From Thiotrichaceae bacterium (GTDB lineage: Bacteria; Pseudomonadota; Gammaproteobacteria; Beggiatoales; Beggiatoaceae): a stretch of 64,000 nucleotides of DNA. Below are positions 44,001-52,646 of this stretch, piece by piece (the stretch's first letter is position 1; the number at the start of each line of letters is the position of its first letter). The stretch spans positions 1 to 64,000 of the forward strand of contig JAQTYU010000016.1 in assembly GCA_028688145.1 (NCBI GenBank), in the 5' to 3' direction. Position numbers and translations under genes: made by a program. The notes below the pieces were generated by a model. That model was given only the letters and a program-made list of their open reading frames with translations, searched no databases and had not been told where the DNA came from.

Positions 44001-47000
44001 GAAATTGGTACTTCTAGCTGGTATTCGACCTGCATTGATTGTTTCAATCCATACCAGCCCCGAAAGGCTGGTGAAATATAACGTCGTGCAACGACGATAC
44101 GAGGCTGGTATGGGTTTCAATCCATACCAGCCCCGAAAGGCTGGTGAAATCTGACCTGGGCGGGGTTATTGATTAAATTTTCAGGTTTCAATCCATACCA
44201 GCCCCGAAAGGCTGGTGAAATACAATGCCGCAAAAGCACGTTTAGACACGGCAAACGTTTCAATCCATACCAGCCCCGAAAGGCTGGTGAAATCGGACTG
44301 GTAAACGATGAACACATTCGCGCCGTACGTTTCAATCCATACCAGCCCCGAAAGGCTGGTGAAATTAGTCAAATTGCATTCCCTTCCGCTGTTAAGCACG
44401 GGTTTCAATCCATACCAGCCCCGAAAGGCTGGTGAAATGTGGGTTGGTTATCCAAGCTTAATGTATCGGATGTTGTTTCAATCCATACCAGCCCCGAAAG
44501 GCTGGTGAAATAAAATACGCTTCTAACTGCGCAATCATCTGTCTTTTGTTTCAATCCATACCAGCCCCGAAAGGCTGGTGAAATCTGGGAGTGCCCGCGC
44601 TAATTTCATTTGGCGGGTTTCAATCCATACCAGCCCCGAAAGGCTGGTGAAATCCTGTAAGCAGCAATTTTATAGCTGCTATGTTCAGTTTCAATCCATA
44701 CCAGCCCCGAAAGGCTGGTGAAATCCTTCATTTCTGTGCCTATCAAATCCAATAAACCAGTTTCAATCCATACCAGCCCCGAAAGGCTGGTGAAATCTCA
44801 GCTTGGGGTTAATAACCCAAGCAGCAGATAGTTTCAATCCATACCAGCCCCGAAAGGCTGGTGAAATCCGATCCAACAGTTCTGCACCAGCTCCTTGCGA
44901 GTTTCAATCCATACCAGCCCCGAAAGGCTGGTGAAATCGCGCTTGCGCTTACCAAATAATTGTAAAGCAGGTGTTTCAATCCATACCAGCCCCGAAAGGC
45001 TGGTGAAATATTTCTGTTTTTATGAGATTGATTTAGCCCCAGCTGTTTCAATCCATACCAGCCCCGAAAGGCTGGTGAAATCGAAAGTTATTCAATGGTT
45101 TTGCTTTATGCCGCGTGTTTCAATCCATACCAGCCCCGAAAGGCTGGTGAAATCTTAGATTTATCCGATGTGGATAAATGGCGTGCAGTTTCAATCCATA
45201 CCAGCCCCGAAAGGCTGGTGAAATCTTATGATGCCGCTTTAGCTGATGCAAATGCTTACGTTTCAATCCATACCAGCCCCGAAAGGCTGGTGAAATGTCA
45301 TCCACGCCGACAGATGCGGACGTAACACCCGTTTCAATCCATACCAGCCCCGAAAGGCTGGTGAAATGTCTCACAACATCAAAAAACTGATTGAGGTTTT
45401 ATGTTTCAATCCATACCAGCCCCGAAAGGCTGGTGAAATAAGCCCGCTAATCGCGCCCTTAGTATCCCCTGAAAAGTTTCAATCCATACCAGCCCCGAAA
45501 GGCTGGTGAAATCGCCGCCCAGTGCGGCATACATTTTGACGTTTTGTTTCAATCCATACCAGCCCCGAAAGGCTGGTGAAATTTGCGAATACGCCGCTTG
45601 GTTTGTTCTTCAACAAGTTTCAATCCATACCAGCCCCGAAAGGCTGGTGAAATGTTGATCGACACTTTCAGCGTTCCGTCATAACTTGTTTCAATCCATA
45701 CCAGCCCCGAAAGGCTGGTGAAATCGGGACTGACAACGGATTTATCAGCGGGCGGGTTCAGTTTCAATCCATACCAGCCCCGAAAGGCTGGTGAAATAAC
45801 CACAAGGAGATAAATGCCCTGTCTTCTTTTCCTGTGTTTCAATCCATACCAGCCCCGAAAGGCTGGTGAAATCGACTGAGGATTTACCCTCTTTTAAATT
45901 CTATTTAAGTTTCAATCCATACCAGCCCCGAAAGGCTGGTGAAATATTGCGTTCATACGCCTCTGAGGATGAGGCGTATGATGTTTCAATCCATACCAGC
46001 CCCGAAAGGCTGGTGAAATAACGCCCGTGACCGCATCTGCATCGTTGATGTTGGTGGTTTCAATCCATACCAGCCCCGAAAGGCTGGTGAAATAAGCCGC
46101 ACTCTCCATGTCCAGTAAGGCTGGTATGGGTTTCAATCCATACCAGCCCCGAAAGGCTGGTGAAATCTTCGCCTTCGGCTGTCGTCTCGCTTGTTGGGCG
46201 TTTCAATCCATACCAGCCCCGAAAGGCTGGTGAAATATTTGTAGAAAGAGAAGGGGACAGGTGGCGGCACGGGTTTCAATCCATACCAGCCCCGAAAGGC
46301 TGGTGAAATTTCGCAACCCCGACCAACATCGGGGCGCATTGGAGGTTTCAATCCATACCAGCCCCGAAAGGCTGGTGAAATATTGCAGCATCAAACTGGC
46401 ACGCCTTGCGAATCGTTTCAATCCATACCAGCCCCGAAAGGCTGGTGAAATTTATAAAAAATGTTTCACAGTTCCATTTTAAAAGCGGTTTCAATCCATA
46501 CCAGCCCCGAAAGGCTGGTGAAATGAAAGTTCGTCATTTTCCATTTATGCCACCTTGAGTTTCAATCCATACCAGCCCCGAAAGGCTGGTGAAATAAGTA
46601 TGCCTGCCAATCGGTTGGATTAGGGAATCCCGTTTCAATCCATACCAGCCCCGAAAGGCTGGTGAAATGAGAAATGAGAAGCACTTTTTCGATGTCTGCT
46701 GGGGTTTCAATCCATACCAGCCCCGAAAGGCTGGTGAAATCCAATGCTTCTAGATATGCACGCACAATGGCAGAAGTTTCAATCCATACCAGCCCCGAAA
46801 GGCTGGTGAAATTTCACCAAAGTGGGAAACTCTGCGGAAAAAAAGGTTTCAATCCATACCAGCCCCGAAAGGCTGGTGAAATCCGTCAGTGGCGCGAAAC
46901 CGCCCGGCGGGGAAAAGTTGTTTCAATCCATACCAGCCCCGAAAGGCTGGTGAAATACCAGCTTCTCCGTGGCGTGTTCACCATTTGCACAGTTTCAATC

Positions 47001-48106
47001 CATACCAGCCCCGAAAGGCTGGTGAAATGCGGTTTGCGGGCGTGTCCGTTGGTTTGGAGATGTTTCAATCCATACCAGCCCCGAAAGGCTGGTGAAATAA
47101 AGCTTATCAAGCCATTCGCAACAATCTGCAAAAGTTTCAATCCATACCAGCCCCGAAAGGCTGGTGAAATGTAAAAACTCACGCATGGCAGTCATTTCAA
47201 TACGTTTCAATCCATACCAGCCCCGAAAGGCTGGTGAAATGCCCAATAAAAAAGCCGCTGATTAGGCGGCTTGTGTTTCAATCCATACCAGCCCCGAAAG
47301 GCTGGTGAAATAATGTATTCTTTAACGATTTATCTCACCTCCTAACCGTTTCAATCCATACCAGCCCCGAAAGGCTGGTGAAATGGAGGTTTTAACACCC
47401 CCGCCCGCCGCAAAGGTAGTGTTTCAATCCATACCAGCCCCGAAAGGCTGGTGAAATAATTCACTATCCCGCCCGCAAGGGCGGGGATAACGGGTTTCAA
47501 TCCATACCAGCCCCGAAAGGCTGGTGAAATAGAAGAGGCTGGGGTTGACCCCAGTAAGTTTGCCGTGTTTCAATCCATACCAGCCCCGAAAGGCTGGTGA
47601 AATGGGTAGTCTCTGGATTGGAGTATTTATAAAAAATGTTTCAATCCATACCAGCCCCGAAAGGCTGGTGAAATAGGGCTTCCAGCAACACGGGGTCAAT
47701 CGGGTCTGTTTCAATCCATACCAGCCCCGAAAGGCTGGTGAAATAGGGACTGTTGGGCAAGCTTACGGCATGGGGACGGTAGTTTCAATCCATACCAGCC
47801 CCGAAAGGCTGGTGAAATACATGCCCGCAAAAAAGTTTCGGAAGTGCGACATGTTTCAATCCATACCAGCCCCGAAAGGCTGGTGAAATACGCGCTTTCC
47901 TAAAACTCCCGGAGTCGCGATTTTTGTTTCAATCCATACCAGCCCCGAAAGGCTGGTGAAATTGCCGACCCTGACGCTTGCGTCATGTCGTTGATGTTTC
48001 AATCCATACCAGCCCCGAAAGGCTGGTGAAATAATCAAAATCCTTATCGGTGATGACCTTATAACAGACGTTTCAATCCATACCAGCCCCGAAAGGCTGG
48101 TGAAAT
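41095..48106 (-). CRISPR. CRISPR array, 98 repeats and 97 spacers
   Basis: A 37-nt repeat starting GTTTCAATCCATACCAGCCC and ending GAAAGGCTGGTGAAAT occurs 98 times by my count, with spacers of 33-37 nt. On the minus strand the repeat ends in ATTGAAAC, the usual 5' handle of crRNAs in many type I and III systems, and contains the stem ACCAGCC/GGCTGGT. The first repeat has A for G at its outer base and the fourth (41306-41341) lacks one base; all others read appeared identical. Decayed repeats mark the trailer end, so the leader is on the right and transcription is right to left. No cas gene is in the window, so subtype cannot be fixed and processing must rely on Cas proteins encoded elsewhere. 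Confidence 0.98.
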
Positions 48107-48288
48107 GCCATAATGGCAAGCCCATAATATATAAGCTTTATTTTGTTGTCTAGCGCGAACTGATTTTTAAAAGGGGAGATGAGAGAAATTTCAAGCGAGG
48201 AAAAAATAGAAAATAGAAAAATCAAAGAGATAAAGATGCGCGAACCCCCCGTGTTTTTCACATCACAACCCGTTCGCGTTTAACGGCA
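48107..48288 (-). promoter_or_regulatory. Probable CRISPR leader
   Basis: This 180-bp AT-rich stretch adjoins the last, intact repeat. On the minus strand it contains pyrimidine-rich runs (TTTTTCTATTTTCTATTTTT) and TATATTATGG close to the array, fitting a leader with promoter and integration signals. No coding frame is plausible. It lies between the array and dsrC, and dsrC transcription runs toward it. Confidence 0.65.
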
Positions 48289-48308
48289 CTGTGCCACGAC
48301 AGGCACAG
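48289..48308 (-). terminator. Hairpin after dsrC
   Basis: CTGTGCC and GGCACAG form a 7-bp stem with a 6-nt loop 13 bp after the dsrC stop. No T-run follows, so read-through into the CRISPR leader is possible. Confidence 0.4.
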
Positions 48309-48321
48309 CGCGTAAAAAATA

Positions 48322-48654
48322 TTAAATACAACCCGTGGGTTTAGGCAAACCCGCATAACGACATGCCTGTTTTGCAGGGCCTTCGGGAAACAAGGAATAC
48401 AAATATTGCGTATTACCCTTGTCTGCGCCCAAACTTTTCGCCACAGCCTTGGTCAAAATCCGCACCGCAGGCGCAATTTGATATTCCTCATAATAGCCAC
48501 GCAAGAAATTAATTACTTCCCAATGCGCCGCCGTCAATTCAGTCCCATCTTTAGCCGCCATACTGTGGGCAACTTCTTCACTCCAATCGGCTAAATCATT
48601 CAAATAGCCTTCTTCATCGGTTTCCAAAACTTTGCCATTCACTTCAATTGCCAT
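48322..48654 (-). CDS. dsrC: DsrC sulfur-relay protein
   Basis: DsrC carries sulfur as a persulfide or trisulfide between DsrEFH and the dissimilatory sulfite reductase. The 110-residue product has the conserved C-terminal arm CRYAGLPKPTGC with both redox cysteines, Cys98 and the penultimate Cys109; simple TusE-type tRNA-thiolation proteins usually keep only the last. The core AHWEVINFLRGYYEEYQIAP is typical. It is the last gene of a dsrEFHC operon. The dsrAB reductase genes, which commonly lie just before dsrEFHC, are not here. Confidence 0.95.
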   Translation of the reverse strand: MAIEVNGKVLETDEEGYLNDLADWSEEVAHSMAAKDGTELTAAHWEVINFLRGYYEEYQIAPAVRILTKAVAKSLGADKGNTQYLYSLFPEGPAKQACRYAGLPKPTGCI

Positions 48655-48678
48655 TGCAACAACTCCTTGTAAAAATTC

Positions 48679-48987
48679 TTATAACCATGCTTGAATCGGA
48701 TAATGTGTGGTCGTCAAATCCACAAAACCTGCATAATCCACTGCTTGCACGCCAGCAATCACCTGCTCCAGCGACATACCGCGTGCCTGCAAATCAGGGA
48801 CAAGCACATAAATTGAATGCGTCGCCAAGGCAGTTTGAATAGTTTCACTAAATTCCGTGCCCTGCAACGCCGCATAAATCCCATCTTCAAATAATAAAAT
48901 ACTGCTCTCAGCCGCCGCCAAACGTAAACAACTGCTCAAACTATTGCGCTCAAAGGGCGATTTATTCACGGTGTGTAAAGTATTCAT
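48679..48987 (-). CDS. dsrH: DsrH (TusB-like) sulfurtransferase subunit
   Basis: A 102-residue subunit of the DsrE2F2H2 hexamer. The conserved cysteine of sulfur-oxidiser DsrH is at position 20 (NSLSSCLRLA). The sequence continues with SILLFEDGIYAAL, a family motif, and ends in TTHYPIQAWL, where Y and W near the end are typical. It starts nine bases after dsrF and is followed 24 bp later by dsrC. The cysteine supports a role in sulfur transfer to DsrC. Confidence 0.92.
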   Translation of the reverse strand: MNTLHTVNKSPFERNSLSSCLRLAAAESSILLFEDGIYAALQGTEFSETIQTALATHSIYVLVPDLQARGMSLEQVIAGVQAVDYAGFVDLTTTHYPIQAWL

Positions 48988-48996
48988 TGCGCCCCC

Positions 48997-49362
48997 TCAA
49001 AAACTGAAAACAACGTCTTGCGTCGCCATCAATGCCGCCAATTCCGCACTGCTCAACACCTGCACAGGCACGATTAAATCCTCAGCACTCAAACCACGCG
49101 CCGCCAAAGATTCCTGCTCGACATATAATTTGTTCACATCATAATCATCCAAAGCGCGATACGTGGGCGAGAAATTTTTCATCCCAGTGGCTTTAGTATC
49201 TTGCTGTTTTTTAAGCTGATACACACCATCATCCACAAACGCCAGACTAATATCTTGCTCAAACGCACTGCCAATCAGCACCACTTCCAAAGCCTCTTGG
49301 GCGTAAATTGTGCCGTGCGGTGCTTTACGATTCAAATACAATAATTTCTTAGTGACACCCAT
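48997..49362 (-). CDS. dsrF: DsrF (TusC-like) sulfurtransferase subunit
   Basis: A 121-residue structural subunit of the DsrEFH complex. It shows the family fold with KLLYLNRKAPHGTIYAQEAL at the N-terminus, SLAFVDDGVYQLKKQQDT in the middle and YVEQESLAARGL toward the end. There is no cysteine in the sequence, consistent with its non-catalytic role. The ATG lies three bases after the dsrE stop, indicating coupled translation. Confidence 0.92.
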   Translation of the reverse strand: MGVTKKLLYLNRKAPHGTIYAQEALEVVLIGSAFEQDISLAFVDDGVYQLKKQQDTKATGMKNFSPTYRALDDYDVNKLYVEQESLAARGLSAEDLIVPVQVLSSAELAALMATQDVVFSF

Positions 49363-49365
49363 TTC

Positions 49366-49758
49366 TTAATCTCCAAACACGATGAGCCGTTCTGCCTCAA
49401 TGCTTGCCTCAATCAACTGCCCCAAACCCGAAATTCTAAAACCTTCGGCAAGATTATCCGCATCTTTGCCTTGTCGCTTGGCTTCTGCTGCATCCAAAAT
49501 GCCGCGCCGCTGCGCCGCTGCAATACACACCACCAAATCCACTTGGTGCTGCTGTGCCAATTCAGACCAACGTTTGTTAATATTACGGTCATCTTGGGGC
49601 GGCACGCTTAAACGGCTGGCGTTATAAACCCCATCGTGATAGAAAAAAACCCGAAAAATTTCGTGTCCTTTTTCGAGTGCGGCTTTCACAAATTGATAAG
49701 CTGAATCTGAGGCTTGATGCTGATACGCCCCTTCATTGACTAGGATGGCAAATTTCAT
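49366..49758 (-). CDS. dsrE: DsrE (TusD-like) sulfurtransferase subunit
   Basis: The 130-residue subunit bears the active-site cysteine at position 78 (VDLVVCIAAAQRRGI), the same number as in Allochromatium DsrE. Other landmarks are FAILVNEGAYQ, VFFYHDGVYNA and FRISGLGQLIEA. It receives sulfur from upstream sulfurtransferases such as TusA and passes it to DsrC. It is the first gene of the operon, with GAGGA before the ATG and a promoter candidate 50-75 bp upstream. Confidence 0.94.
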   Translation of the reverse strand: MKFAILVNEGAYQHQASDSAYQFVKAALEKGHEIFRVFFYHDGVYNASRLSVPPQDDRNINKRWSELAQQHQVDLVVCIAAAQRRGILDAAEAKRQGKDADNLAEGFRISGLGQLIEASIEAERLIVFGD

Positions 49759-49804
49759 TCTCGTCCTCCTCTGGTGTCGATAAATTAGTGTTATCTAATA
49801 TGCT

Positions 49805-49833
49805 AAAATAGTGACTAAATCTAGGACAGTCAA
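49805..49833 (-). promoter_or_regulatory. Candidate sigma-70 promoter for dsrEFHC
   Basis: On the minus strand TTGACT (49828-49833) and TATTTT (49805-49810) are separated by exactly 17 bp, about 47 bp upstream of dsrE. It overlaps the upstream region of the divergent HMA gene. Confidence 0.45.
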
Positions 49834-49866
49834 GTGTTATCCGTGTTTTCAATGGGAGCAAATGCG

Positions 49867-50064
49867 ATGCAAGAAAGTATTGAAGTGGACAATGTGAAAT
49901 GTGGCGGTTGCGTCACCTCGATTAAAACGGTGTTAAGCAAAATTCCCGGTGTGGGCGTGATTGCGGTTGATGTTGCCACGGGTTTGGTCGATATTGAAGG
50001 GGAAAATTTGAACCGCGATAATTTGGTAAAAACTTTGGCGGCTTTGGGTTTTCCTGAAAGATAG
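49867..50064 (+). CDS. Heavy-metal-associated (HMA) domain protein
   Basis: A 65-residue single HMA domain, like CopZ or MerP-type metal chaperones. The metal site is VKCGGC (a CxxC loop) after the first strand, and the fold order is complete, ending TLAALGFPE. The frame extends back to 49834, but the ATG at 49867 gives the normal domain and has GGGAG upstream. The divergent dsrE gene shares the intergenic promoter region. Cu(I) is the usual ligand in the family; no copper ATPase is nearby. Confidence 0.85.
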   Translation: MQESIEVDNVKCGGCVTSIKTVLSKIPGVGVIAVDVATGLVDIEGENLNRDNLVKTLAALGFPER

Positions 50065-50182
50065 GTTTTAGGGAGTTACTGCGCCCCTCCAGGGGCGGGC
50101 TGCGTCAAAGATTTAAATCACGTTTTTAAATAAGCAGTTAGAGTAGATATTGTTGTAACTCCCTCTTATGAAAACACTTTGC

Positions 50183-50425
50183 TTAAGGGGGAGGCTGGCT
50201 AATCAGGCTTTCAACCCCCGCACACATTTTCATTATTCCCTCACTCACCTCCGAAAACCTCAATAAGTTTAATTCGATACTCCGTAAAATACCCATCACT
50301 AAGGCTGAATTCGGTTTAGAGATTCCGCAGCTATCTTCTTCTAAAATAACCTGAGTTTGGAATAAGGAAGGCAAGCTGAATAAAATCTGAGAAAATATAA
50401 AGTCTCTGCATTTCATAATGCTCAA
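50183..50425 (-). pseudogene. Possible ISAs1-like transposase remnant
   Basis: The minus strand encodes VILEEDSCGISKPNSALVMG then ILRSIELNLLR, resembling the C-terminal catalytic part of ISAs1-type transposases (VVFGED..RIR..NAA.N.A.LRR.ALNLL), with the glutamate retained. Arms AGGCAAGCT and AGCTTGCCT near 50368 and 50429 may mark a palindrome. Elsewhere in 50065-50693 there is only a GC-rich stem just after the HMA gene (GCGCCCCTCCAGGGGCG) and no gene. Confidence 0.4.
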
Positions 50426-50693
50426 TAAGCTTGCCTATCATGAATTTAAGAGGGTGGGTGTCTGTTGAGACGAATACCTTTGGTTTTACGAGAGTCACTC
50501 AGTGTATTTAAGTATGGGATTAAACTGTTCATCTCTTATCAGGATAATCAATTAGTTAAGGATTATGTGTATTTAACTACATATTATATCGAATCTTTAG
50601 TTTCTTTGAACTAGCCCTCCCTGTAGGGGGTGGAGCTTCTGTTAGGTTTTAATGTTAAAATGCACAGCTCTTCCTTAGCCTAACATCCCTGCA

Positions 50694-51662
50694 ATGCCAC
50701 ATCCCTTTATTTCTGCTTTAAATACCCTCGCCCAACAGCAACAAGCCTGTTTATTTTTGATTGATTTTGAATGTACGGATTATCATGTTCAGCCTTTAAC
50801 ACGCTTAGATAAAGATATTTTTTTCAATATCAACGGCATCACTAACACCATATTTCCCGCCAATTCTAGCCCCGCCACAAATTTAAAAATTCAAGAAGCC
50901 GTCTCTTTTGAACGTTATCAGCAAGCTTTTAATCAAGTTAAGCAAAACTTTAAAAATGGAAATAGCTATTTATTAAACCTGACTTTCCCCACAAAAATAG
51001 CCAGTTCCTTATCTTTACAAGAAATTTTTTATCAAAGTCGTGCTAAATTTAAGCTATTTTTCAAAGATAAATTTGTAGTCTTTTCCCCAGAACGTTTTAT
51101 TAAAATTGAACAAAATACTATCAGCACTTATCCAATGAAAGGCACGATAGATGCTGCATTTCCCAACGCTGCCCATGAAATTTTAGAAAATCCTAAAGAA
51201 TTAGCAGAACATACCATGGTTGTAGATTTGTTACGCAATGATTTATCAATGATTTCTAAACAAGTAGGTGTTGATAAGTTTCGTTATTTGGAAAAAATTC
51301 GCGCGGGAAACACCGAATTATTGCAAGTCAGTTCACAAATTTCTGGAGTTTTACCACCCAATTGGCAAGCGAATTTAGGAGGTTTATTATTCACTTTACT
51401 GCCTGCTGGCTCGATTTCTGGCACACCGAAGCGAAAAACTTTAGAAATTATTCAACAAGTTGAAGCTTATCGGCGCGGGTTTTTTACAGGTATCTTTGGT
51501 TATTTTGATGGGAAGGATTTTTTAGACAGCGCGGTGATGATTCGTTTTATTGAACGCCAAGATGAGCAGCTAATTTATAAAAGTGGCGGGGGTTTAACGA
51601 TAGATAGCGATGTTCACAGCGAATATCAAGAATTACTTTCAAAAGTGTATTTACCTTTATAA
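50694..51662 (+). CDS. pabB: Aminodeoxychorismate synthase component I
   Basis: PabB makes 4-amino-4-deoxychorismate from chorismate on the way to folate. The 322-residue product is a short form with the chorismate-binding core: NPKELAEHTMVVDLLRNDLS, the lysine-bearing TYPMKGTID, IRAGNTELLQVSS, LLPAGSISGTPKRKTLEI and GFFTGIFGYFDG. It lacks the long N-terminal domain of E. coli PabB (453). It ends two bases before a class IV aminotransferase gene, which supplies the next step. PabA must be elsewhere. Confidence 0.92.
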   Translation: MPHPFISALNTLAQQQQACLFLIDFECTDYHVQPLTRLDKDIFFNINGITNTIFPANSSPATNLKIQEAVSFERYQQAFNQVKQNFKNGNSYLLNLTFPTKIASSLSLQEIFYQSRAKFKLFFKDKFVVFSPERFIKIEQNTISTYPMKGTIDAAFPNAAHEILENPKELAEHTMVVDLLRNDLSMISKQVGVDKFRYLEKIRAGNTELLQVSSQISGVLPPNWQANLGGLLFTLLPAGSISGTPKRKTLEIIQQVEAYRRGFFTGIFGYFDGKDFLDSAVMIRFIERQDEQLIYKSGGGLTIDSDVHSEYQELLSKVYLPL

Positions 51663-51664
51663 TT

Positions 51665-52246
51665 ATGCAAAAGCTCTTAGAAACCGTGAAAATTGTTGAC
51701 GGACAGGCGCAATATTTGGAATTTCACCAAGCCAGAATGCAGCGAAGTTGTGTGCAATTAAACATTGCGAAGCGTGCACCTGATTTGAAACTTGCCTTGT
51801 TAAATGCACCTGAAAAAGGTGAGTTTAGAGCGCGGATTGTGTATGAGCAACAAATTGAATCTGTGGAATATTTTCCAATTTTAGCCAGGAATTTTCAGCG
51901 TTTTAAATTGGTGAAGGCTGATGATTTGGAATATGGCTGTAAGTTTTTGAATCGAGATGCGATTAATCAGTTGTTTGCGGAAAAGGGAGCAGCAGATGAC
52001 GTGTTATTTGTGAAATACGGTTTGATTACAGATACTAGCATTGCAAATGTGGCTTTTTTTGATGGGATTCAATGGTTAACACCGCGTGTTCCCTTGTTGG
52101 AGGGCACGACGCGGGCGCGTTTGTTGCAGTTGGGGGAATTGCATTTAACAGATATTACGCCCGCAATGTTGCTGAGTTTTGAGAAAATGGCGTTGTGTAA
52201 TGCAATTTTGGAGTTTTGGGTGTTGGAGGGGATTGAGATTGCTTAG
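51665..52246 (+). CDS. pabC: Class IV aminotransferase, aminodeoxychorismate lyase-like
   Basis: A 193-residue PLP-dependent protein of fold type IV. The N-terminus LLETVKIVDGQAQYLEFHQA shows E-T and the H-x-R segment (HQARMQRS), followed by KYGLITDTSIANVAFFDG and VPLLEGTTRARLLQL, which are the family cofactor loops. The PLP lysine is expected in the middle (LVKADDLEYGCKFLNR). It is shorter than E. coli PabC (269), like the domain fused to PabB in some bacteria. Being coupled to pabB strongly suggests it releases 4-aminobenzoate. Confidence 0.82.
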   Translation: MQKLLETVKIVDGQAQYLEFHQARMQRSCVQLNIAKRAPDLKLALLNAPEKGEFRARIVYEQQIESVEYFPILARNFQRFKLVKADDLEYGCKFLNRDAINQLFAEKGAADDVLFVKYGLITDTSIANVAFFDGIQWLTPRVPLLEGTTRARLLQLGELHLTDITPAMLLSFEKMALCNAILEFWVLEGIEIA

Positions 52247-52318
52247 GAGCCATAACTAAAAGATTTGGTAGCGCTAAAGAAGCAGTGATTTATTGTAATG
52301 GTTAATAAAACAACCTGA

Positions 52319-52492
52319 GTTCGCGGCTATGTGGTGGCGCGTTCCATTGGGGAGCAGGGTTTGTGGGGTAAACTTTATGCGGCGGTGCGTAGTAATGAAC
52401 AGGAAATTCACGCGCCGTTTGCGGCGGTGATTGCGGAAACTGCATTTTCAACTTTGTCGGGTTTGCAGGTGACGGATGGGGCGGATGTTTAA
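52319..52492 (+). pseudogene. Orphan C-terminal gene fragment
   Basis: An open frame without a convincing start (in-frame TGA at 52316) encodes VRGYVVARSIGEQGLWGKLY, AAVRSNEQEIHAPFAAVIAE and 17 more residues. It is GC-richer than its surroundings and looks like the end of a real protein. I do not recognise the family. The ACCTGAGTTCG piece just before it resembles an arm of the element at 4593-4765, so a transposition or deletion event may have cut the gene. Confidence 0.4.
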
Positions 52493-52510
52493 AAAAGAGT
52501 TTCTAGCAAT

Positions 52511-52619
52511 TCGTAGGTTGGGTTGGCGCAAGTCAACCCAACGAAAACATCGAGAAGAATGTGATTTTGGAGATAATTGGGAGTTTGTGTTGGGTTGCGG
52601 TGGGCAACCCAAGCTACGA
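52511..52619. repeat. Palindromic miniature repeat
   Basis: Inverted arms TCGTAGGTTGGGTTGG at the left and AACCCAAGCTACGA at the right, each with an inner short palindrome (GGTTGGCGCAAGTCAACC; TTGCGGTGGGCAA). It is noncoding and resembles widespread extragenic palindromes of the TAGGTTGGGTTG type. Confidence 0.6.
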
Positions 52620-52646
52620 GGCTTTATCCACCTTTCGCTCACCTGC

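Noticed and set aside
41816..48125. Many open frames of 60-166 codons on both strands across the array (repeating FTSLSGLVWIET or SIHTSPERLVK).
   Set aside because: They are the CRISPR repeat translated; the repeat lacks stops in several frames. No independent coding signal.
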